Positions 34,947 through 43,192 of a stretch of 64,000 nucleotides of DNA are shown here, in pieces; positions within the stretch are counted from its first letter, which is position 1; each line of letters starts with the position of its first letter. The stretch is from Mesorhizobium terrae. GTDB taxonomy: Bacteria; Pseudomonadota; Alphaproteobacteria; Rhizobiales; Rhizobiaceae. Under the pieces are notes generated by a model. The model was not told the origin of the DNA. It made no database searches and worked only from the letters and a program-made list of their open reading frames with translations. The stretch covers positions 4,295,501-4,359,500 of the forward strand of contig NZ_CP044218.1 in NCBI RefSeq assembly GCF_008727715.1, written 5' to 3'. Both the position numbers and the translations under genes were made by a program.

Positions 34947-35243
34947 ATGTTTACATACGTAATTCGTGCATCTGCTGCAGTGGCTATTCTTGCAGCAAGT
35001 GCTTCATATGCAATGGCGGGGAAACTTACCTGTTCACAGGGGTCGGAAGCAGTCTGCGATGCCTGGTGCGGACATGTGGGTGGCGGGATGTCTTCGAACC
35101 CGGATGGCTCGGTGAGCTGCTCTTACGCCATGGCTTCGTACAAGGCGAAAATGGACGCCAAGAAAAAATACGACATCACGAAATTGAACAAGGGCGACTG
35201 GAAAATCACGGCCGTCTCGAAGAAGAAGCCGAAAGCTAAGTAA
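34947..35243 (+). CDS. Small secreted protein, prophage cargo
   Basis: 98 residues with a clear Sec signal peptide (MFTYVIRASAAVAILAASAS then YAMAG). The mature domain of about 75 residues has four cysteines (CSQGSEAVCDAWCGH...CSY) that could form two disulfides, and a lysine-rich tail. GGAG lies ten bases before the ATG. It is alone in AT-richer DNA inside the head gene cluster, with a stem-loop just after it. Not recognised; a lysogenic-conversion role is possible. Confidence 0.65.
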   Translation: MFTYVIRASAAVAILAASASYAMAGKLTCSQGSEAVCDAWCGHVGGGMSSNPDGSVSCSYAMASYKAKMDAKKKYDITKLNKGDWKITAVSKKKPKAK

Positions 35244-35280
35244 GGCAATGGCAAACGTCTTTCCAATGTCGAGACTGCCC

Positions 35281-35304
35281 CCAGCGTGCCTAACGGCGCG
35301 CTGG
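35281..35304 (+). terminator. Stem-loop after the secreted-protein gene
   Basis: CCAGCGTGC pairs with GCGCGCTGG (one G-T wobble) around a six-base loop, 38 bases after the stop codon. There is no immediate T-run, although CCTTTTT follows shortly, so termination strength is uncertain. Confidence 0.4.
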
Positions 35305-35439
35305 TTGGGGCACATCCTTTTTGGCGATATCCACTTCCGTGACGACTGGATGCCATGTCGATAGCGAAATGCGGCACGCCGACTGATGGTCTCGATATTG
35401 GAGGATGCTCTTCGCTTCTTCTTCGCTTCAAGCATGGAT

Positions 35440-35632
35440 TTGAGTGCTATCTCGCCGGTACGGCTGGAAGCTAGTGGAAGTCGCGACGCCCCAAAGCACT
35501 GTCGTCAAATGGCAGAGCGGCCGTCTGATCGAGTCGTCGGCTGGCATCGATCCGGGTGTCGACATGAATGTCGAGGCGGTCGGACTCCGGTTGCCAAGCT
35601 TAGCGCGGGATCACGGCTGAAAGCGTTTTGAA
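35440..35632 (+). pseudogene. Remnant of the 3' end of head gene F (second copy)
   Basis: Read from 35498 the sequence gives TVVKWQSGRLIESSAGIDPG then VDMNVEAVGLRLPS, clearly homologous to the end of F at 34473-34570 (TIIKWQHGRPVEMPAGIDPG...VGLRLPS). DNA similarity starts further left with CGGTACGGCTGGAA, equal to the RYGW region of F, but a five-base difference before 35498 breaks the frame. The non-coding sequence after it also resembles that after F. It is a divergent, not recent, copy, so it probably came from a related phage. Confidence 0.75.
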
Positions 35633-35707
35633 TTGCTTGAGCGTGTCTGTCTTTCAACGGCGCAAGACGCAGCCGGTGCCTTTCCCTTCGTCGTCTTATG
35701 TCTTTCA

Positions 35708-38700
35708 CTAAATGCCACGATTTGCTTGGCTGACGCTTAGTTGCTTCATCCGCTCCTCAATTTGAATTTCTGCGCGGCTGACATCCTCAGTAGGAAGGAA
35801 ATGGCCGACAAGCCAGCGGCCGATATACTGCTGGATGGGGGCAGCACACTCCCTTTTGATCAAAGTAAGAACAAGCGCCCAATGGGTGGAGTGATATCGT
35901 ATCATCTGTTCTAGCAGGACGCCTGTGGCCTGCTGGCAGGCGACATCGAACTGGTCGCTTACGAGCCAAAGCTGATTGAGGAACTCCACTGCTACATTGA
36001 TATGCGATCGCATGTCTGCATTTTTGGTACCCATAAAATGAGCGAGCGCCTTGAAGTTTTCCAGATTTCTCTCTCGACTGTCCTCATAGGCGACAAGCAA
36101 CGTGGCGGCGTCCAACGAGAGGTGGCCGTGACGATGCCACGCGAGTTTTACAACAAGATCAACATAGTCACGCTGGTCGATGGTTCCGAGTGCGCGTGCG
36201 AATGCAAACACGGCCTGAAGCCATACACCTCTGGTTGAACAGGCTGCTTCACCAAACTGGCGGAAGTTCATGTCCTCGGAGAGGAGAATGTGCTTCGTTC
36301 CTGCGAGATTAGCCGCGTCGAGCACATGGGCACCCAAGGATTGGTGGGTCAAGATCGCCAACTCAGATGGCTTGTTTTCAATAATGACCGGCCGAATATC
36401 GCAAGCTGCCTCGATCCTGGCGATTTTCTCTATGATATAGTTGCGACGAACTGCGACATCGCCTGCAGTGAATTCCTGCTTGATGTATTCGCCATCATGC
36501 CAAGCGATTGTCATCGCCTCTTGGCCAACAAATTCCTGATCGTCTCTTAGCGTTCTTAACTCATCAATAACGGATTGAGGAACTATCACCGATCCAACCA
36601 CCGACTTCAGTGCTGCGAAAGCATCCATCGTGGCAACTGTCCATGCCGTGTAGGTATCAAGGACCGCGCCAGTATGTCTGTAATCGCTTAGTATTTTCTC
36701 CGCTGCTACACGCTCCGCTTCGGTGCCTGCGCACGTGCGGATATCGAAGTCGAGAAAGCGGATATAGTCCACAAAACTGATGGCGTCGCGGTCGCCCCTC
36801 GAGACAACTAGGCTGATGGGATAGTTGTTCTCCAGATAGAGATCGGCGAGCTTTCGATTGCTCTCCGATACGCGACGAACCTGATCCAGCGCTGGCTGGA
36901 TATTGTCATCCTCGATCGTGACTTTGTAGAAGCCCTTGGTATCCGGAAATCTTTTCTCGAAATTCTCCATGACGTCGTGCAAAGCGTGGAGATATTTGTG
37001 CTTGATCTCTACGACACGCCACTTTCGAACCCGGCCAAAACCAGCCGGCATCTCGAATTCGTCATTGATCTTCAGACCAAGGGCCGCCGCAACAGTCGGA
37101 TGAGCTGGGCTCAAGATATCCTCGGCAGGTCGATCACTGCCTTCTTCAATGAGGAACGCATGCGTCTCGTGCTTATCGCTTTCTAGGCTGACCCATGTTC
37201 CAACTGCTACGGTTTCAACAGGCGGGATGAGACCGTCCGCCGGATTCATCATGATGAGACCGAAATAGCGAAGAGCTGCGTTCTGGTCATTTCTAGCAGA
37301 TCGGAGTACTTCATAGGCGTACTCGAGTGCTTTGGCTCCCTCCCCGATCTTTCGCACGATTTGGGCTAGGAACATCTTCTGACCAGGTGTTCCATCCACC
37401 GTCTTGAGATCGATTGCTTCAACGACCTCTTTCAATTCGTCATTTCGATCTGAGCGGTAGAGCACCGAGATGAGCGCAAGGTAGTTTTCAAGGTCCGGTC
37501 GTACCTGGACGGCCTTTCTGAGTGCCGCTTCTGCTTCGGAGAGGGCGCCGCGGTTGAAGTGCAACAAACCTTCAGCATTCAGGAAGAAGGGGAGTGCTCT
37601 TAACTCGACGGACAATCGTTCGAAGAAAGCCAAGGCACGCTGCCGGATGGGGTAATCATTGACCAATGCGCGTGCAAGTGTCCGCAATTCGTCATTGTCA
37701 TGGTCTTCCGCTACATGATTGTCCAACAGGTCCACGACGATCGAATAATCTCCGCGCCGTGCCGCATGATGTGCCACCATCAACCTGTCCGCGACGTGAC
37801 TTTCATCACTGATATGGGTGAGGGCTACTTTGTAGGTATCATCAGCAATGCCCTGAATTCCTTCTCTTCGCGCAAAGTCAGCGACGATAATGCTGGCGCG
37901 AGCATCGCCAGAGGCCTCGGAGGCAATAGAGGATATCTGTTGCCTGAGCGTTTCCTGATCACCATGACTGATCTTAATCTTTGCTAGCTTTCCGGTCGTT
38001 AAGATAGCCGGGGCTTCCGACGCTGGGATCAACAAAGCGTCATCCTCAGCGATACGCACTACTTCTTCCCAATCTCCACGTGCGGCGTGAAATCGGAACT
38101 TTAGGACAGCTGCGTCCGAACTTCTCGGTAGCTTAGCAAGGAGCGATCGAGCGAAGAGCTCGTCATCGGCGTCGATGGCGACTACGGCTGCGCGGGTAAT
38201 GATCTCGACGTCATTAGGCGCTAGCGAGAGCCCTTGATGTGCGATGTCGATCGCTGCATTCAGGTTGCCGAGGGCATGAAGCGTAACCAAGATATTGCAG
38301 CAAACAGCTGCATCCTCTGGCCGTATTGCACCGTCAGCAACCCTCGCATGATCCCATCGTGAAATGAGTATTGTTGCTGCAGCTTCGAGCCTACTTCGTT
38401 CCGTCGGTGAGAGCAGGCGCCGGTTTTGAAAGCCTTCACTTGCTAATATTTCCTCGAGGTCAGCCTCCGCTGCAAATTGCATCGCATAAGGCTCCAGGGG
38501 ATGTGCTTCAAACACCTTTCGAGCGATCGGCCACCAATCACCCGGCTTGCCATTGCGTCTGACGAAATCAATCCTTCCGATCTGAACTGAAGCAGTTGCG
38601 TGCAGTTGTTCAGGAACGATGCCGAGCGGATCGCTGATCGATGTATCGAACCTGGCGGCCTGTACGACGTAGCCTGCGAGCCATTCATTCGTTGGATTGG

Positions 38701-39703
38701 CTTCCAGCATTGAGCTTCCGAATGCCAGAACCTCCTCGTATTCCTCCCTCAGCAAGTGCCCGAAAGCCTTGTTTGCAACAGCTTTGGGCTCGTCAGGCGC
38801 GTGGCTGTAGGATGCCAGCAACATCGCGGCGGCGTCATCGTCCTTGCCGAGCGCCACCAGGCAATGGCCGATGTTCGCTTTTATGCGGAAGAGGATGCGA
38901 CCGGAAGCTGATGTCTTGACACGATCCAGGAGCCTTTCCAGCAGCGGTAATGCGGTCAGCGTTTTTCCGTTGTTGTTCAGTTCGCGATATTCGTCGATCT
39001 CGGCATCGAGATGCTCCTCAAGCAAGCTCATTGCGACTGTTGTGTCACCTGGTGGCACAACCCTCAGCGCGCTTACTTCGGTGATCATTGCTTCTATACG
39101 AGAGAAGCCAGCGCTCATGTCCGCACGTGTCTCATGCTGAGCAACGAGCATCGCCCGCGTTTCGTCTAGAAGTTTCCCACTGAACGGGTCGTAGGTTGGA
39201 TCGAACGAGTTGCGGGCGTCGGCATCCTCGTTGATTTTTTCTTCCAGCGTATTCCACCCCCAAACGAAGACGCGAAGTTTGTGATTTGATTTCGCTAGCT
39301 CCGTCGTGATGACACGCGCGAGTTCCTGCATCGCGACATCATCCGATGCAGTTGTCGTTATGTAGAATTCTCTAAGAAGAGGCTTGAATGTCAGAGCCTT
39401 CCGGACCTCACTGCGAACTTCTGCCTCTGTGAGGAAATGTCCTTCACTTTTGAGTTTGCATTGAATGCCAACCAGCCAATCCGTGTCATTGTCACGAATT
39501 CCGAAGAGATCGACGCCATTCTGTCGTTGCCCCCGTCGACCGTTCCGCTGCACCGATCGATCGTTGAGCAAGCTGCGCCACAGCACAACTGAAGCGCGCT
39601 CGAAAGCTTGTTCGTCAGCTGGCTTGGGGATCTGGGTTGCGGCAAGAAGTGACATGAGAGAAGCAGAGTGTGATTCGTTGTACTTGAGTGCACATTGATA
39701 CAA
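35708..39703 (-). CDS. Nuclease-TPR-GreAB-C-PIN conflict-system protein, reversed in the phage head operon
   Basis: 1331 residues from a TTG with AAGG seven bases upstream (an ATG at 39655 is the alternative). Residues 30-165 look like a PD-(D/E)XK nuclease: GQRQNGVDLFG with D65 and IQCK with Q81/K83. Residues about 230-800 are helical TPR-like repeats. About 830-905 is a GreA/GreB C-terminal-type domain (ILSPAHPTVAAALGLKINDE). About 960-1160 is a PIN RNase with acidic VLDTYTAW (about D1016), IDELRTL, HVLDAANL and LLSEDMNF. A helical tail of 170 residues follows. This order matches the TPR-GreAB-C-PIN systems predicted by comparative genomics as antiviral; function here is inferred. It is AT-richer than the phage and opposed to the late genes. 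Confidence 0.8.
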   Translation of the reverse strand: MYQCALKYNESHSASLMSLLAATQIPKPADEQAFERASVVLWRSLLNDRSVQRNGRRGQRQNGVDLFGIRDNDTDWLVGIQCKLKSEGHFLTEAEVRSEVRKALTFKPLLREFYITTTASDDVAMQELARVITTELAKSNHKLRVFVWGWNTLEEKINEDADARNSFDPTYDPFSGKLLDETRAMLVAQHETRADMSAGFSRIEAMITEVSALRVVPPGDTTVAMSLLEEHLDAEIDEYRELNNNGKTLTALPLLERLLDRVKTSASGRILFRIKANIGHCLVALGKDDDAAAMLLASYSHAPDEPKAVANKAFGHLLREEYEEVLAFGSSMLEANPTNEWLAGYVVQAARFDTSISDPLGIVPEQLHATASVQIGRIDFVRRNGKPGDWWPIARKVFEAHPLEPYAMQFAAEADLEEILASEGFQNRRLLSPTERSRLEAAATILISRWDHARVADGAIRPEDAAVCCNILVTLHALGNLNAAIDIAHQGLSLAPNDVEIITRAAVVAIDADDELFARSLLAKLPRSSDAAVLKFRFHAARGDWEEVVRIAEDDALLIPASEAPAILTTGKLAKIKISHGDQETLRQQISSIASEASGDARASIIVADFARREGIQGIADDTYKVALTHISDESHVADRLMVAHHAARRGDYSIVVDLLDNHVAEDHDNDELRTLARALVNDYPIRQRALAFFERLSVELRALPFFLNAEGLLHFNRGALSEAEAALRKAVQVRPDLENYLALISVLYRSDRNDELKEVVEAIDLKTVDGTPGQKMFLAQIVRKIGEGAKALEYAYEVLRSARNDQNAALRYFGLIMMNPADGLIPPVETVAVGTWVSLESDKHETHAFLIEEGSDRPAEDILSPAHPTVAAALGLKINDEFEMPAGFGRVRKWRVVEIKHKYLHALHDVMENFEKRFPDTKGFYKVTIEDDNIQPALDQVRRVSESNRKLADLYLENNYPISLVVSRGDRDAISFVDYIRFLDFDIRTCAGTEAERVAAEKILSDYRHTGAVLDTYTAWTVATMDAFAALKSVVGSVIVPQSVIDELRTLRDDQEFVGQEAMTIAWHDGEYIKQEFTAGDVAVRRNYIIEKIARIEAACDIRPVIIENKPSELAILTHQSLGAHVLDAANLAGTKHILLSEDMNFRQFGEAACSTRGVWLQAVFAFARALGTIDQRDYVDLVVKLAWHRHGHLSLDAATLLVAYEDSRERNLENFKALAHFMGTKNADMRSHINVAVEFLNQLWLVSDQFDVACQQATGVLLEQMIRYHSTHWALVLTLIKRECAAPIQQYIGRWLVGHFLPTEDVSRAEIQIEERMKQLSVSQANRGI

Positions 39704-39815
39704 TCACATACCTTCGTCAGTTGCTGCGTCATTCAAAGTTGGAATCTGATAGTCAACAGGTAGAAAAAGAGCGGTAGAAGCAAAGCTTTGCAGAACCAAT
39801 AGCGAATTGGTGCCA

Positions 39816-39870
39816 CGCCCGCGCCGGCGGGCATGGTTTGAGCTTTTCCATGGCGGCAAGCTGCCGCCAT
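39816..39870 (+). promoter_or_regulatory. Two hairpins before and over the protease start codon
   Basis: A GCCCGC-GCCG-GCGGGC-like hairpin lies at about 39816-39831, and ATGGCGGCA-AGC-TGCCGCCAT at 39850-39870. The last two bases of the second arm are the first two of the protease ATG (39869). They mark the return to GC-rich phage DNA and could hide the start codon or act as an insulator after the cargo. Confidence 0.45.
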
Positions 39871-40942
39871 GCTTCGCTCCTCGCTTCACTCCGCCGAAAT
39901 CGCCGCCGTGGCGCTCTGCGCCGCCGTCGGCTTGCCTGAGGGCGCGCCTGATTGGGTGCATCTTCTTCCAGCCGGCGAGATCCGCACCGGCGATGGCCGG
40001 GGGCCGTACCGCGTGCCTGACGCCGCCCGCCTGGCGACTGCGAGCCTTGGCGCCGGCGAGCGGCTGCCGATCGACGAGAACCACGCCACCGATCTCGCCG
40101 CCCCGCGTGGGGAGCCTGCGCCGGCGCGCGGCTGGATCGTCGAGTTGCAGGCGCGCGCCGACGGCGTCTGGGGCAGGGTGGAATGGACCGAGGACGGCCG
40201 CCACCTGGTCGCCAGCCGCGCCTATCGCGGCATTTCGCCGGCGATCCAGCACGCCGCCGACGGCACCGTCACCGCCATCCTGCGCGCCTCGCTGGTCAAC
40301 CGGCCGAACCTGCGCGGACTGACCACGCTTCACCAGGAGACAGAGATGAACCCGCTGCTCGAAAAGTTGCTCGCCGCGCTCGGCCTGCCTGCCACTACGG
40401 CCGAGGACGCGGCACTGGCCGCTGTCACCACGCTGCATGCCGAAAAGGCGAAGTCCTTGACGGCGCTGCAGGCCGCCCTCGATCCGATTGCGGTGGCGCT
40501 CGGCCTGCAGGCTGGCATCGATGCCGGCGCCGTGCTGACCGGTGCCCAGGCGCTCGCCACCGGCAAGGGCGGCAAGGACAGCGAGCAAGCCCTTACCGCG
40601 CTGCAGAGCGAGCTCGCCACCGTCACCAAGAGCCTGAATTCCCTGCAGGAGACGACAAAACGCGAGAAAGCCGAAGCCTATGTCGACGGCGCCATCAAGG
40701 CCGGTCGCGTCGGCGTCAAGCCGCTGCGCGACCGCTACATCGCCATGCACATGGCCGATCCCGCCGGCACAGCCGAACTGATCGCCGGCCTGCCAGTGCT
40801 TGGCGGCGGTGGCGAGATCGTGCCGCCGCCGGCTCCGGCGGGCGAGATCGCGCTGCAGGCGGAACAGCGCCAGGCCGCGCGCCTGCTCGGCATCGCCGAG
40901 AAGGACTATCTCGCCACGCTGAAGGCCGAACGCCAGGCCTAG
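39869..40942 (+). CDS. Mu-like prohead protease (gp I family) with scaffold domain
   Basis: 357 residues. The N-terminal 155 residues are the protease part (GERLPIDENHATDLAAP, then ARGWIVELQARADGVWGRVE, with the SRAYRGISPAIQ region typical of Mu I). The C-terminal 200 residues are helical and would act as scaffold, as in Mu where I and Z share a frame. No ribosome-binding site is visible before this ATG, which lies inside a hairpin; an earlier start may have been lost when the cargo entered. Confidence 0.85.
   Translation: MLRSSLHSAEIAAVALCAAVGLPEGAPDWVHLLPAGEIRTGDGRGPYRVPDAARLATASLGAGERLPIDENHATDLAAPRGEPAPARGWIVELQARADGVWGRVEWTEDGRHLVASRAYRGISPAIQHAADGTVTAILRASLVNRPNLRGLTTLHQETEMNPLLEKLLAALGLPATTAEDAALAAVTTLHAEKAKSLTALQAALDPIAVALGLQAGIDAGAVLTGAQALATGKGGKDSEQALTALQSELATVTKSLNSLQETTKREKAEAYVDGAIKAGRVGVKPLRDRYIAMHMADPAGTAELIAGLPVLGGGGEIVPPPAPAGEIALQAEQRQAARLLGIAEKDYLATLKAERQA
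40346..40942 (+). CDS. Internal in-frame scaffold protein (Mu Z-like)
   Basis: An ATG at 40346 in the protease frame follows AGGAGACAGAG, a far better ribosome-binding site than that of the full-length gene. The 198-residue product (MNPLLEKLLAALGLP...) would be the helical scaffold alone, with a coiled-coil stretch near LTALQSELATVTKSLNSLQE. Mu and lambda use the same nested protease-scaffold arrangement. Confidence 0.7.
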   Translation: MNPLLEKLLAALGLPATTAEDAALAAVTTLHAEKAKSLTALQAALDPIAVALGLQAGIDAGAVLTGAQALATGKGGKDSEQALTALQSELATVTKSLNSLQETTKREKAEAYVDGAIKAGRVGVKPLRDRYIAMHMADPAGTAELIAGLPVLGGGGEIVPPPAPAGEIALQAEQRQAARLLGIAEKDYLATLKAERQA

Positions 40943-40975
40943 CCACCTCATTCATCCGCCACCGGAGACAAAATC

Positions 40976-41410
40976 ATGACCGCCCTGACCGCCGACCGCA
41001 ACACGCCGAGGATGATCGGCGACGACCGTTCCGGCCCGATGGCGGCCGGCGTCACCATCTTCGCCGGCGCCATCGTCATGCGGGCAGTCACCGGCCATCT
41101 CACCAAGGGCCAGACGGCGCTCGGCCTGATCGGTGTCGGTCGCGCCGAGGAGCAGAAAGTCAATGCGGGCGCGGCGGGTGCGGTCGACGTCAAATACCGG
41201 CCGGGCATCTATCGCTTCGCCAATTCGGCCGTCGCCGACCTCATCTCCGCCGCCGATATCGGCGGACCGGCCTATGCCGTCGACGACCAGACGGTGGCCA
41301 AGACCAGCGCCACCAACACGCGCTCTATCGCCGGCTTCGTCGACGGGGTCGACGAGCTAGGCGTCTGGGTACGTTTCGACGAGGCGCTCGCCAAGGCCTA
41401 TCTCACCTGA
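40976..41410 (+). CDS. Head protein, probable capsid decoration protein
   Basis: 144 residues between the scaffold and the major capsid genes. It is Gly/Ala/Val-rich beta-type sequence (GVTIFAGAIVMRAVTGHLTK, GIYRFANSAVADLISAADIG), like the small decoration proteins found at this position in Mu-like phages. No exact family is assigned. Confidence 0.6.
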   Translation: MTALTADRNTPRMIGDDRSGPMAAGVTIFAGAIVMRAVTGHLTKGQTALGLIGVGRAEEQKVNAGAAGAVDVKYRPGIYRFANSAVADLISAADIGGPAYAVDDQTVAKTSATNTRSIAGFVDGVDELGVWVRFDEALAKAYLT

Positions 41411-41456
41411 CCGTTGGCGCTACGAAAAGGCTTTCGCTTCAACAGGATCAACGTCC

Positions 41457-42350
41457 ATGCTCATCAACGCCGCCAATCTCGACAGCCTGCGCGTCGGCTT
41501 CAAGACCTCGTTCCAGGCCGGCCTCGGCCAGGCCTCGACCCTGCATTCGCGCATTTCGACCGGCGTGCCGTCGTCGACCAAGACGCAGAAATATGGCTGG
41601 CTCGGCAAGATCCCCAATGTGCGCGAATGGATCGGGCCGCGCGCGGTGCAGAACCTGCAGCAGCATGACTATTCGATCACCGAAAAGCCGTGGGAACTGA
41701 CCATCGGCGTCGACCGCGACGACATCGAGACCGACAATCTCGGCATCTATGCGCCGATGTTCACCGAAATGGGTCAGTCGACCGGCGCCAAATGGGACCA
41801 GCTCGTCTTCAGCCTGCTGAAATCCGGCTTCTCCGAGAAGTGTTATGACGGCCAGTATTATTTCGACATCGACCATCCGGTGCTCGACGAGGCAGGCCAG
41901 CCGGTCTCGGTCGCCAACACCGATGGCGGCGCTGGCACCGCCTGGTTCCTCATGGATGCTTCGCGCGCGCTGAAACCGGTCATCCTGCAGAAGCGCCGCG
42001 ATTTCGACTTCCAGGCCAAGGACAAGCTCACCGACGACAATGTCTTCATGAACAAGGAATTCGTCTATGGCGCCGACGCGCGCGCCAATGTCGGCTTCGG
42101 CTTCTGGCAGTTCTGCTGGGGCTCGCGGCAGCCACTCGACGCCGCCCGCTACGAGACCGCGCGTGTCGCCGTCTCGTCGATGAAGGGCGACTACGGCCGC
42201 CCGCTCGGCCTTACGGCAAGCCTGATGGTGGTGCCGCCGGCGCTGGAAGGCACGGCGCGCAAATTGCTCAACAACGACTATGGCGCCGGCGGCGAGACCA
42301 ACCAGTGGAAAGGCACGGCCGAATTGCTGGTCGTGCCCTGGTTGGCCTGA
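41457..42350 (+). CDS. Major capsid protein (Mu gpT-like)
   Basis: 297 residues of the Mu gpT family: MLINAANLDSLRVGFKTSFQ, then TKTQKYGWLGKIPNVREWIG, HDYSITEKPWELTIGVDRDD and IYAPMFTEMGQSTGAKWDQL. It builds the icosahedral head with an HK97-type fold. The sequence is complete, which supports an intact head module. Confidence 0.93.
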   Translation: MLINAANLDSLRVGFKTSFQAGLGQASTLHSRISTGVPSSTKTQKYGWLGKIPNVREWIGPRAVQNLQQHDYSITEKPWELTIGVDRDDIETDNLGIYAPMFTEMGQSTGAKWDQLVFSLLKSGFSEKCYDGQYYFDIDHPVLDEAGQPVSVANTDGGAGTAWFLMDASRALKPVILQKRRDFDFQAKDKLTDDNVFMNKEFVYGADARANVGFGFWQFCWGSRQPLDAARYETARVAVSSMKGDYGRPLGLTASLMVVPPALEGTARKLLNNDYGAGGETNQWKGTAELLVVPWLA

Positions 42351-42374
42351 CCGTTCCCGACCCGGAGACCGCTC

Positions 42375-42761
42375 ATGACCAGGAAATCGAAAGCCGCGGC
42401 CCAGCCGGCTGCGGAACCCCTTCAGCCTATCCAGACATCCGCGCCGGCCCCGGAGCCTGCCGGCCCGGATGCCCCGCAGCCCGCCGTCGCTGCGGGGACC
42501 CCTTTGCCCGACGATGCGCAACCAGCCGAAGAGGCGTTCCGTCTGCGCTTCCCGCTCCTGGCGGCGGCGCTCGCGGCCTGGCGAGCGGCGCATGACGCCC
42601 CGCCATCCTGCCTGCGCGTTGTTTCCCGCATCGACGGCTTCCGCCGCGCCGGCATGGCGCATAGCGCCGTTGCGGTCTTGCACGATCTGTCTGCCTTCCG
42701 GTTGCCGGAACAGGTCGAGGCGCTGCTCGCCGAGCCGATGCTCACTGTCGAGTTTGTCTGA
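42375..42761 (+). CDS. Mu gp35-like (HI1506-related) head-tail protein
   Basis: 128 residues. The first half is Pro/Ala-rich linker; the second half (RLRFPLLAAALAAWRAAHDA, then FRRAGMAHSAVAVLHDLSAF) resembles the small domain of Mu gp35, found right after the capsid gene. It ends on the start of the DUF1320 gene. Role probably at the head surface or completion. Confidence 0.65.
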   Translation: MTRKSKAAAQPAAEPLQPIQTSAPAPEPAGPDAPQPAVAAGTPLPDDAQPAEEAFRLRFPLLAAALAAWRAAHDAPPSCLRVVSRIDGFRRAGMAHSAVAVLHDLSAFRLPEQVEALLAEPMLTVEFV

Positions 42762-43192
42762 TGGCCGCCTATTGCACGCTAACCGAGCTGAAGGACCGCT
42801 ATTCGGAACGGTTGCTGATCGAGTTGTCCGATCGCGGCGAGGTGCCGGCGACCGTTGTCGACGTCGCGCTGTTCAACCGGGCGATCGCCGACGCCGGCGC
42901 GCTGATCGACGGCCATCTCAAGCTGCGTTACGCGCTGCCGCTGGCCGAGGTGCCGCGCCTGGTCACCGATCTCGCCCTGCGCATCTCGATCTATTACGCG
43001 CATGGCCGCGTCGCCGCCGAAAAGATCAAGGCCGATCACGATGCCGCGTTGAGGACGCTGCGCGACATCGCCTCGGGGCTGATCCGCCTCGATGTCGCCG
43101 GCGCCGAGCCGCCGGCCTCGGCTGCAGCCGAAGTCATCACCAACGATCCGGAGCGGCCGCTCTCGGCTGCGACGCTGAAGGGCTACATCTGA
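42761..43192 (+). CDS. DUF1320 (Mu gp36-like) head-completion protein
   Basis: 143 residues. MAAYCTLTELKDRYSERLLI, then ADAGALIDGHLKLRYALPLA, are characteristic of DUF1320, taken as a head-tail adaptor in Mu-like phages. Start in TGATG overlap with the previous gene. Confidence 0.88.
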   Translation: MAAYCTLTELKDRYSERLLIELSDRGEVPATVVDVALFNRAIADAGALIDGHLKLRYALPLAEVPRLVTDLALRISIYYAHGRVAAEKIKADHDAALRTLRDIASGLIRLDVAGAEPPASAAAEVITNDPERPLSAATLKGYI

